This document shows positions 15,601 through 26,098 of a stretch of 64,000 nucleotides of DNA, one piece after another. The notes under the pieces were generated by a model. That model was not told where the DNA came from and did no database searches. It was given only the letters and a program-made list of their open reading frames with translations. The stretch spans positions 434,001 to 498,000 of the forward strand of contig WIXG01000012.1 in the NCBI GenBank assembly GCA_009869945.1, given 5' to 3'. A program made the position numbers and the translations under genes. The DNA comes from Mesaphorura yosii. Taxonomy: Eukaryota; Arthropoda; Collembola; Poduromorpha; Tullbergiidae. Numbering within the stretch: the stretch's first letter is position 1; every line of letters begins with the position of its first letter.

Positions 15601-17013
15601 TCATCGTTCTTTCGATCTATTCTCATCTCTCGCTTTTATCCGCATCTTTGTATTTCGCAGAATCGAGTCGTCGAATCTTCTCTCCGAGACGTGAGCTGCC
15701 ATCTATGTTCTCTCTCCTACCGCTGGCAACCTTCAGCAGCCTCATCGTAAGTGGCACACAGCGAGATGTGGCCACCATCGCCATAAAACCTTGACTTTTT
15801 CTTGTGTCTACGTCAAGCCACGAACGAGCGACGAGCAAGCGATTCTGCTGGAGTAGGCAGGCAGGTTGTGGGCTTTAGGCTAGGCCTAGGCGCTGTGCTA
15901 GCCAAGTTAAAGTTAGTTGGCTCTGGTAACTTGGTTACGCTACATGAAGGCTGTGCAGTCGAAGGCTTTTGTTAATACGTCGCAGCAGCGTACCAGGCTC
16001 GCTTCACTTTTTTTGCAGCTCGCTCGCTCGTAGTATGCTGATTCTCATGGACATGGACTAAAACTTTGGATTTTATTTTTTTAGTGAGTTGACTGAACTT
16101 GAAATCTCGCTATTGCATTTGCATTCAGTACGTCGTCGTGTACAGCACCAGTATTGAGAACGGTCCGAATTTTACCAGCAACTAATTGACTGCACTTTTT
16201 AAAGACCCATGAATTAATTAACGGCGATTGTGAGCAGTGAGTGCCGAAGAAGGAGTGAAAAGTTGGCAAAAGTGACGTGGAGTGTTCTGGGCTCGAGCCC
16301 CTTGCCCAAATTGTATTTTTGTAAGTTGCCGTGTTACGTAATCGGACGTTTTGCGATCTATTTAATTGCTGCCGTGCTGTTAACGAGTTAATCTGCAACG
16401 ATTCGATTTTTGCAGATCTTCAGGAGTGGCACAAGTCACTCTTCCGTCCAGTGTGAGAGCCCAGCAGTGATTTTGCGAGCACCACAAAGGAAGATGGTTG
16501 TGGGGGAAGACACTTGACCTTGACTCGGTTAACATGCAGAACCTTTAATGTTTAAATGGAAGTGACAATGTCTTCGCGTAAGAACGCCAGTTAACAGCTA
16601 CGAACAGGTCGTAATCTGCACTTTAACGGATTCTGGAGCTCTGCTTACATATTTCAGTGTCCGTAACATCTGTTTTGTGATCTGACAATTTGATTCGCAC
16701 TAGATCAAGAGTCGACATCCTAATTAAGTAATTTAGATGTAATTTAAACGTAATTGATTGTTAATTGTTGTCTTTTTGTTTTCTTCTGGGTGTTGTATTT
16801 TTTAATTGTGCACACAAACGACTGCTTGTACCTTCTCTCTTACAACGTTAGACTTCAACTTCAATCATTCGCACTATTAACACTTAAGACTTGAAGTATT
16901 CTTCTCATATTCAGATTATCATAGCAGTTATATTCTCTTGACAAATCGTTCTAGTTTAAGAAAGATGCATAAAGCTTATTTTATTAGAATTAGGAACACA
17001 GTTGTAAGAAATC
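12697..17013. other. Divergent upstream region between 14-3-3 and taiman
   Basis: About 4.3 kb with no supported coding exon. It must hold both promoters and 5'UTRs. A 9-bp inverted repeat (CTATGTACG / CGTACATAG) sits at 14042-14074, and a strong-looking acceptor (TTTTTGCAG) at 16406-16415 may close a 5'UTR intron of taiman. ORFs here (for example 13563-13778, 15418-15750, 16081-16398) show no domain or splice support. Confidence 0.6.
14042..14074. repeat. Short inverted repeat rich in GTACG
   Basis: Arms CTATGTACG (14042-14050) and CGTACATAG (14066-14074) are perfect reverse complements across a 15-nt loop that itself contains CGTACGTAC. Confidence 0.6.
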
Positions 17014-20000
17014 ATGTCTACAAATAGTAGTGGTAGTGGTAATAGTGGAAGTGGCAGTGCTAGTGGCGGTGGAGGCAGCGGGAAGAAGAAAGGAAGCGGA
17101 GGAAGTGGACAGCGTAAAAACTCAATCGATTCGAATAAGCCACAATCACAAATGTAAGTCTGATGACCTGCATGAGTTTAATCTTGGTTATTTCATCGTT
17201 AATCGGAAGAGATGTTAACTAATACATTGCAATCTCTCATTTTCTTGTAGCAACAAGTGCCTGAATGAAAAACGTCGTCGTGAGCAAGAGAATATTTACA
17301 TTGAAGAGTTAGCGGAGTTAATTTCAGTTTCGATTGCTGATATGTCAGCTCTGAGTGTGAAACCAGATAAATGTGCTATTCTACAAGAGACTGTCAATCA
17401 AATCCGTAGAATCAAAGCTGAGGAGGATATGCTGTCCTCCAGTGGTAATAATCCTAGTGCTAATCAGCTACAGTTTAACTTAGACACATCTCCCGGACCG
17501 AGTGGCAATGGAAGTAAGAATTTCAACGACAATTCGTCACAGAATGTAGTACAACAAGGAGAGGTGAGGCATTTAATGATTTAAAAATCTCAGGATGTAA
17601 AGAATAAGGTGAATTAATTTAATTGTGATCCTAATTCACAGGTTTCTTCATCAACTACAATCTTGGCAAATGAAATTCTCTGTCCCCTCGTACTCGAAGC
17701 GTTGGATGGGTTCCTATTCGTTGTAAACAGCGAAGGTCGCATTGAGTATGTGTCGGAGAATGTAGCAACCTTCACCGGATTCAATCAGTCTGAGCTAAAC
17801 GGAGAGAATATTTACAACATTATCCATTCACAAGATCACGCTCGCTTCAGTTCAAGTCTTCTTCCTGCCGCAGCCGCGACTTCGGTCTCCTCGCCGTGGT
17901 CGTCTCCCGCATCACAAAATGACAATCAAACGACTCCTACTCTCTCCCCGTTGCCCTCTTCAACCCCAGCAACTGGTGCACCTTCCTTTTCCTCCACCTC
18001 GTCAACGGTTCAACCACCATCGCAGCAGCAGCAACAAGTACCTTCGGCCAGTCAGAGTAACAATAGTCTTTCCACACCATCAACACCGACTGCACCACCG
18101 CCAACACAACAGAAGGCACCACAGCAGAGATCGTTCAACATTCGGTTGCTGACAAAGAACCAGGCGTACGAGAACATACAGATATCTTCGATCCTCACAC
18201 CGCATCCTGGCTTGGAGGAGAATTGTCTGGTTTGCATCGCTCGAAGACTGCCACCGAATGAAAGGGCTCCTGGACAGGCGCCCGTTCAACAGTTTACGAC
18301 CAAACTACTGACTGACGGCCGCCTGATTGGTGTTGACACGAGTGGATTGAGTGGACTGTTCAGAGGGTACATTGGAAAGGTAAGGCGCCATAATTTTGAA
18401 GTATCAGGGAATAAATTAATAACGCTTTATTAATCACAACTTGCAGGAACTCGTTGGCTCACTGCTACAGGAGCTCGTCATGAATCCTGATATTCCCAAA
18501 CTGTCTGCCCACTTGAAAGAAACACTGTCATCTGGATCAAGTACTTCTCAACTCTATCGAATACGCCTAACGACTGATAAATTCGTCCAAGTTCAGACAA
18601 AATCGAAATACTTTTCATTCAACGGCAACAATGAGCCAGACTTCATTATGGCCACTCACACGATTGTCGGAGAGCCGCAGTCAACCGCTTCCACTCCGAC
18701 GGCCATGACACCTGGTGCAATCACTACTGGCAGAGTAGCAACTCCTCCGACTCAGGTGACCACCCCTCCACCAAGCACCAGCAATAGTGCAATCAAGCAG
18801 TCGACTTCTGGTCAGCAGCAGCAGCAGCAAACGACTGCGAGCATGTTTCTTGGTGATACAAACAATAACAACGGTGGCACGACGAACGGAGGAGACGAGT
18901 TCACCACTTTCAGTCTGCACAGTGACTCGTACGAAGAGTTTGACTTTCACTGGCCAATTCTGACCGAGGACAGCAATCAATCGTCGGGATTGGCTAGTAG
19001 TGGTGGTGGAAATGGCCTGAATTCTTCCCTCCCGACAGAGCAGCTCAACTCGAGTCCAGTCCAGCCAAACATCGCTGCCACGTGGGGCGTGGCCGATGTT
19101 GTTGGCGAAATGGCAGCTGGGAACGAAGACGTTCTTGGCGGTATGGGCATCAGTGGGGCGAGTAGCGGTCCTCCGAGTGTGGCCACCTCGTCTGCCTCTG
19201 CAATGGTTCCTCCTGGCAGTAATAATCCAGGCAACAGTGGCGGCGGCGTTGGTGGAAGACTGAGAAACCTGCTTACAAACAAACAGGAGAACAAGATTTT
19301 AAAAGGTACACGAATACTTTAAGCAATTACAATTCTTACGCTACCGCTTCGTTTCCGGTTGCTTAATCTTTCCTCTTCTCTCTTCACATAAAAATGCATA
19401 AAGAGCTGCAACTTGGTATTAAATATTCCTGATGCTTTGACTTTTGCAAAGGTCTTTTAAACCAAGAAGATGAGCAACAGCAGCAGCTAAGTCCGTCACT
19501 GAATCCCGGAACTCCGACCACTTCGAGCGGCGAAAACAACATGCTCTTGAAATTACTGAACGATACCACAACACAAGATCATGGCGAAAGTCGGCGTGGG
19601 ACGGAATTGCTGCAACAGCTTCTGAATAGCAAAGATCCTCAGCTCGACCACCACCATCATCAGCTGAATCCCGACACTCTTCGGGGTTTCAAGCGTACTG
19701 CCCACGAAATGATGATGGACAGAATGCCACAGCAAAGGCAAAGACCGAATGCTCGTGAACTTTGCGAGAGAAATCCAAGACTAGTACAACTACTGGCAAA
19801 GCAGCCGGAACCCGCTGTCACGATACCACAGGTGAGAATTTCTTATCAGCATTGAAATTTGCAATTGCTTAGCCACAATTTCATTTTGGACTTTTTAATC
19901 TTTCCCAAACAGATTCCTCCTTCGATGATTTCTGCGTCTCCGCAAGAGCGTCTGAAGCAGTTGAAGAGTCAAGCTTCTGCTGCCGCCTCAATGACTTCAC

Positions 20001-22128
20001 CGCCAGTTATTCCCCCACCTGCCCAGCAACAAGTTCAACCACCGCCACATCCTGCCCAACAGCAACACCCGCAGCAGGCGCAGCAGCAGCAACAGTTCCA
20101 GATTCCTCAACAGCAACCCCCTGCAATGGGGAATGACGATTTGCTGTCGACAATTTTGGATCAAGTGATTGATTTTGTACCTGAGACAAGCGGTTCACCA
20201 TTTCTTGGCAACAACAGCAGTGATATGTTAGGTCTTAATAGCGGGCTTGGACCGTCTGGCCCTGGAAATTCCTTTCACGGTAAGTATTTCGCAGTTAAAT
20301 GTGCAATACGAAGTTATATTTTGGGATGTAATTTAATGCATTCTTTTGAATCAAACAGATGATAATCTTTTGAGTCTACTCGATGATCATTCTGGAGGCG
20401 AGCGTGAGGGGTCAGAGCTGGCCATGATAAATGCGATACAACGGGAACTGATGCAGTTTGAAAATGTTGGATTTCAACAACAGCAACCGCAACAGTACCA
20501 TCCTATCCAGCAGGGACAGAATATGCCGATGAGGCAACCGAGACCAATGTACATTCAGCGGACAACTACAACGTAAGTACACATATCACAGTCACGTCTC
20601 AACAGTCGAGCAGTCGCATATGCGACTGTCTTGGGTTGGCTTACGATGTCTAATCCTGCACTTGATCTTTAGCACTACCACAATGATCCGTCCTCCGCTG
20701 CAACAACCGTTAAATGCTCAGCAACAGCAACAAATGATGCTCCAGCTGCAAAAACGCCGGTTGATCCAGCAGCAACTCATCCAGCAGCAAAGGGCCAATC
20801 AGCAACACCAGCTTCATCCTGGACAATCCCAGCCAATGAACATGGACAATCTGTCAGCACTGCTGAACACTGGGAGTCCTCCGAATGTGACTCTTACACA
20901 GAACAGGTAAATCAACGTCCAGCGTTCTATTAATTGCCAGAGTCATTACGAAAACGGGAATTAACATGTTCTTCAATTCTGTTGCAGTAATGCCGTCTTG
21001 ACAAGGCAGCAGAACCCGCAAATACTCCAACAGCAGCAACAAGCTCAGCAAATGCAGCCACAATTGATGCAGCGGCAGCAACAGCCGCTGACCAGAGTTG
21101 TTTATCCTCAACAACAGGCACAAAATCAATTGTTACAACAAAGACTCTGGGTAAGTCCACGAATTTTGATCTTTAATCAGTAGGAAATCATTAATCATTC
21201 ATTGTCTTCTTGTACAGCAACAACAACAACAGCAAAGGAGCCAACTCAACCAGCAACAGCAACAACAAATGCCACCGCAAGTCAACAATCTGGTTGGTCG
21301 TAATCCAATGCTGAACGAGCAGTTGAGTCTTGGACAGTTTCCTTCAGTACCAAATCAACAGCAACAGGGTTTGCAGCAAGCATCGCCGACTGGAGTCCAG
21401 CCACGTCAGCAGTACGCTCAGTTTGACTACGGCGGACAGCAGGTTCGGCAGCAACAGATTCGTGGACAGCAACAGCAGCTGTTGATTCAACAACAGCAAC
21501 AGCAAGGTTTGTGACTTTTGAGTCAGGGTTGGTTGGTATAAATCGAAGATATATATCACGATTTTTTCAAAATTAGATTCATGAGTTTTTTTACTTTTTC
21601 AATTTTTACATAATTAGCTTAAATATGCTAACATATGCAGTTATTGCTCTCTTTTATTTATTTATTTTTTTATATGAGGAATGCCACATAGACGAATGAC
21701 AGTTGGACCAAGTTTTGTTTAAGCGAAATTTCTTATTCTTTTTGGAAATTCATTTGCGTCAAGCTGTACTAACTCCTTATCAATTTTCAATCCGGAAAAT
21801 TTCATTTTATCCACTAAAAAACGGTTTAATTTCACTAAATATCGAAAAATCAAAAGAAAATCATGATATATATCAATAAATCCGATTTAAAAATTTTTTC
21901 CAACCCTGCTTTCGAGTTTGTAAGTTTCAAGTGTATGAAGGCCGTGACGAAATGATTTTCTTATGCTTAGGTTCTGAATTTGTGCGTCAAGAACTGCGTG
22001 CAATGGTCGGTGCTCGTTCGACGTCCACAACGACAAGTCCCGTCGCACCGCAGCTTCAACAGCAACCACCAGCCAATAATCTGATTGGCAATATGTCTGT
22101 ACCTGACTTTGAAGCTATTTGGCCATGA
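17014..22128 (+). CDS. tai: Taiman / p160 steroid-receptor coactivator (NCoA family)
   Basis: Nuclear coactivator for ecdysone receptor and juvenile-hormone (Met) complexes in insects. Exons: 17014-17153, 17251-17563, 17642-18379, 18447-19305, 19452-19831, 19913-20279, 20359-20572, 20673-20906, 20988-21150, 21218-21506, 21971-22128; 1284 aa. An in-frame TAA 9 nt upstream supports the start. After a Gly/Ser leader comes the bHLH ([20 protein letters not shown], about residues 47-105), then PAS-A ([20 protein letters not shown], about 155-230). LXXLL receptor boxes are LRNLL (about 669), LKGLL (682), LLKLL (715), LQQLL (737), LVQLL (near 800) and LLSLL (near 935). [17 protein letters not shown] resembles the CBP-binding AD1 helix. 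The C-terminal third is Gln-rich, ending in a conserved-looking [14 protein letters not shown] and FEAIWP. The gene is shorter than fly Taiman but complete in domain order. Confidence 0.94.
21507..21970 (+). other. Last coding intron of taiman, AT-rich
   Basis: 464 nt with a weak donor (GTTTGT) and acceptor GCTTAG. If not spliced, translation stops two codons in (GL, stop at 21512-21514), giving a shorter C-terminus without the RQELRAM block. TTTATT runs near 21655 and several AT-rich stretches could also allow early 3' processing. Confidence 0.5.
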
Positions 22129-22807
22129 AGGTGAGAATTTGACAAAGGAAAACTAACGAAATTTAGGACCTTCTCGCAATTTTAATTGAGTTCTAACAAT
22201 CACTTTCTGTTTCCGTATTTCAGTTCCTTGGATTCGACGGCCAGCATCTACTTTTCAGGTTGGGCGCAAGTGACAAGTGACAAACTTCTATTGATGAATG
22301 ACTCAATTTTCGTTAAGTAATTAAAGCATAGTCGCTAAACGCGAACTCACGATTCTATTTTAAAGCACTTAACTATAATTCATTTGAAATCTAATTTTCG
22401 TTATTAGAGAACTGTAGAAAGAGAGAAAGAGAATACTTTTCGGGTGCTCCTGTTTAAATGTTTATATTTACTAAGAAAAATGCAGATAAAGAAAAGAAAA
22501 CCGTAACTTACAAGTCTAAAACTAAACTTTGACTTTGAAATAATTAACTAAAGGAATGTTGTATTAAGTCTATAAAACCTTCAAGAAGAAATCAAATCAT
22601 ATTTTATTTTTATGACATTGTAACGAAGTTAACGAAAAGATTATTTACTTGTACTGAAGAGGACTTTAGATTTTAAAAAGTTGAGAAATACTACAAGCGT
22701 ACTACAATTATGACTTAACTTACCTGTAAAACTCTATATTCATTCATTTAATTGTACTGTTGCTTGGAACGGCTGTATGAGAAATCAAATATTGCAGAAT
22801 TCAAACT

Positions 22808-22813
22808 AATAAA
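22808..22813 (+). terminator. Candidate poly(A) signal of taiman
   Basis: AATAAA about 680 nt after the stop, in AT-rich DNA. Confidence 0.45.
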
Positions 22814-23012
22814 TGTCAAGAGAAGTTGAAATTCCTGGTGCGTACTCGATAATTTAATGGTTGGCTTTTATTTCAATGATTGTTTGAGGATTTGACATGA
22901 AAATTCGGTATTTGGGGAACGGTACGCGTACGGAGAATTACAAAAATACTAAAATCGCGCCTTAAAATGGGGTTCAGACGCTAAACGCTAAAATGTCTGC
23001 TGGGTTTCTCCG

Positions 23013-23018
23013 TTTATT
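23013..23018 (-). terminator. Candidate poly(A) signal of chitin deacetylase
   Basis: Minus-strand AATAAA about 80 nt after the deacetylase stop codon. Confidence 0.5.
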
Positions 23019-23097
23019 TGTAAAAACGCTGCTGCAGCTCTACAACTAAGAATCTAAGGAGTATTAGCGTATTTGTTTAAGAGATAAGTTCAGTTCT

Positions 23098-26000
23098 TCA
23101 GAAGAATCCATCACCAGTTGGGTCGTTGATCCAGGGGTAGTTGCGGGGGCAGCGCAGACACGTGTGGAGGCGGATCGTCTCACCCGGCAACTCTTTTGAC
23201 GTCAGTGAACAGCTGTTTGGGTTCTGCGGGGCGAGAAAAAGAAATCCGGAACATGTAAGCCAGTGTTCGTTGCAATTGCGTCAAGGAATAGTTCTGATTC
23301 GAAACATACTGCACTTACAAGACAAGCACGGCCGTGCGGGATGTCACACTTATCCTTCCACGGCTCAAATGTCTTCATCTCGGACTTTGTTCGTGGATTC
23401 TGAATCCACTGAATGACCTGCGTCATTGTGACAAAGTACACGTCGTTGTGTTTCTCGAGGATCTCATCGATCCAGAAAATGAAGGCCTCGAGAAATTCGG
23501 GGTTGTTCTTCAACCACGCTGCGTGGAAGAAAATTCCGAGTGGGGCGCGATTTTGCTGGTAGTGTCTATGAATTGACTGGGGTGTGAGCATTTTTGCATT
23601 TTCAGAACGAGCCTCAGTACTCATTTGGTTTTACCTGTCGAAATTGTAATTCAGAAAGTTGTAGAATTGGTCTCCAGTGAGGATGTTGTTGCAGGAGTCA
23701 ATCATGGCGCATCCGGGCAGGTCTTCGTCGATGGTCGGATCCTCGCGACGGTCCAACTCGTTCATGACCATCTCCCAGACTGCGTGCGATCTAAATTTCA
23801 GAAGAAAACGAGATGTAATATGCAAGCGTGTAATGTGTGGGTCAAGTCAAGACGCTGACGCATAACGCTAAATGCTCCATTTCATTTACCTGGTCGGGCA
23901 ATTCTGAAGATTTCCGTGACAGCGATGTGGCATACGGAAGTACATCGTGTACGGCCAGAGTGGAGGGTTTGTGAGCGAGGCCGTGACGGTTGAGTCGTAC
24001 AAGAAGGCCTGTTCTTCCATCATGACGAATTGATTGTTTCCACCGACTCTGTTGCATAAAAACACATGAAATCAAAATTACGTCATCTGCATCGCAGAAA
24101 TTGCTATAGTCTGTTGCATTTTACATGCGTTGTACATTCAGCCGTTAAAATTCATTAAAGTGTGGCAAATCACATGAAAATACAGCCATTTGCATATTAG
24201 CGTATTCTGGCATTTTTTTTTACCTCAGATAAGGTGCACGGAGCCCGACGATCGAGTTATCCGTAATATTTGCGTACTTCTCGACGATGATTCGCATTCC
24301 AGCCATTTCCTTTGCCCAGTCATCGACCGTCGCGTTGGACCAAAAGTTCTCGTCGTCGTTGTGCGTGATGGAGTGGGACGCGATTTCATGACCACGGCGA
24401 TGGAGTTCCTGCAGCAAAAGAGGAATGGCAATGCAAATATGAATCAAAGTCTAAAATGGCATCTGCTATGCATTCTGCATTCTCGCGTCGCGTCTCGCAT
24501 GGAAATGTGAATTGCCAGTGAATCTGACTATCAATCAACTTCAAAAAGCCCTTTTCAATTTCGTTCAATGCAGCAGCATCGCTCGTGACGTGCGTCTTTT
24601 GCCCATTGTCTAAATTTCTTTCCCTTCGGTCATTCACTAAAAATATCGCGCTGCACACAACCTTCAAAAAGTTCAAGCATCATCGCAGTGATGCAAATAT
24701 AAATATTTAATCACGCGCGTGCAGCTGATAAGTAAACAAATCTCGTCTCAAGTTCATCGTATCGCCAAGAATGGCAAAAAACCATCGAGTCTCATCGCCA
24801 TCATTGAAGAGTTTTGGCTCGTGGGTTCTTTCCATTCAGCCTCGAACTTTCTCGTCTCGCAAAGCTGCGACTCGACTCGCTTTTAGAATGAATTTGGACT
24901 CACCTGCACGGCCGAGTAATTTGCGTACTTGTGACTGAGGAAGTACGTCGCCTTGATCTGGCATCCATTCGGATTCTTGCGCTTGCCGTCGAAAATCTCG
25001 TCGTAGAGTTCAATGTTGTTGTTGTTGACTGCGTCGTCAAACGTGATGGTGATCATTTGCGGGACGTTTTCGGCCGGCAAGTCTCCAGGAATTGCTGTTC
25101 CGTCCTCTGAGCAGAAACAGTCGGGAAGGACGCAGACGGACTTGTCGCAATTCGGGGCGCGGTTCGGATCGTTGTTGATGTCGCAGTACGTCTCGTCAGA
25201 GCCGTCCTGCGAGATACAAATTGGCGGATGAAAATAATGAAATTGGGGCTGTCTTCAGCATAAAATGCTAATTACTGGAAAAACTCACCGCACAATCTTT
25301 CTCTCCGTTGCAGAAGAGAGTTCGTTCGATACAGACTCCATCACCACAGGCGAGCGTCCCGTCCGTCGTACAAATTGGTTCGTCTGTCACGAGCAAGGGT
25401 TTGACCTGATGAGCAATGAAGATAATGATTGAGATTTGCATCAACCAATCCAGCGTCAGTTCCAGCGTTCCTGCAGACAAAATATGCTAACCTTTCTCTC
25501 TTTGTTCTTCTTGTTGCAGCTCTTGACAGCATCTTTCCAGTCGCACGTCTGCTTCTCAATGTCGAATGCAAGGCCGGCCGGGCAGCGGATGGCTTGGAGT
25601 CCGGATGCAGTGCACTGAATGACATCGCGACACGAGTCGCCTTCTCCGGCCACTAACCGAAACCACTCCCCTGCCTCTTTGTCCTTGCACAGCTCCTTCT
25701 CGTACTCTTCCGTTCCGGCATCTTGACTCACTGAAGGGCAGAAAGAGAAACACAAATTAAAATTAACTGGCGAGAATTATGAATTAAAAGCAAGTTCACT
25801 CATGATGAAATGCCGAAAATAGAATTTCACATCTTCTCAAGCGGAAACGGTGCGGCAGCGGCGGAAAGTGAAAAGTGGGCGGTCATGCCAGAAACCGCAA
25901 GCCACAGCCGCAAATTGTGATAAATTACGTAAATCACGGTTTGCAAATGGAAAGTATGAAAGTTACGCGAGCATATGCGAGAAAAGTGAGACGGGCAATT

Positions 26001-26098
26001 AAGTTGGGATTGAGTTTACCTGTGAATCGAACAACTGCGAGGAGGACTAATGAGACTATCGTCGTGCTGGTCGTCGTACTTTTCCAAAAGGCCAACAT
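23098..26098 (-). CDS. Chitin deacetylase, group I (Serpentine/Vermiform type)
   Basis: Secreted enzyme that removes acetyl groups from chitin and is needed for cuticle and tracheal tube structure. Exons: 26098-26020, 25730-25492, 25405-25289, 25206-24904, 24408-24224, 24048-23890, 23790-23635, 23565-23319, 23223-23098; 536 aa. Start chosen so that MLAFWKSTTT leads a hydrophobic signal peptide (TIVSLVLLAVV). Next a CBM14 chitin-binding domain (CRDVIQCTASGLQAIRC, about 30-105), an LDLa repeat (CGDGVCIERTLFCNGEKDC then DGSDE, about 115-155) and the CE4 polysaccharide deacetylase domain. Catalytic motifs are intact: ITFDDA for the base/metal aspartates and SHSITHND for the metal histidines, plus LRAPYLR. 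It ends with the family's C-terminal block CLRCPRNYPWINDPTGDGFF. Domain set and tail place it with CDA1/CDA2; I lean to CDA1 (serpentine) but cannot separate the two by eye. Confidence 0.95.
24409..24903 (-). other. Longest intron of the chitin deacetylase gene
   Basis: 495 nt between exon 4 and exon 5. I looked for an alternative version of the neighbouring CE4 exons and found none with motif similarity. Confidence 0.6.

Larger units (their letters stand above)
22129..23097. other. Convergent 3'UTRs of taiman and chitin deacetylase
   Basis: A probable 3'UTR intron of taiman lies at 22131-22223 (GTGAGA...TTTCAG), starting two bases after the stop codon. AATAAA at 22808-22813 is the likely taiman poly(A) signal; TTTATT at 23013-23018 is the likely minus-strand signal for the deacetylase. 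No coding sequence seen. Confidence 0.6.

Noticed and set aside
20000-21506. CAG/CAA-rich DNA as a microsatellite array
   Set aside because: It is coding: the repeats keep the taiman frame across several exons and encode its Gln-rich activation region.
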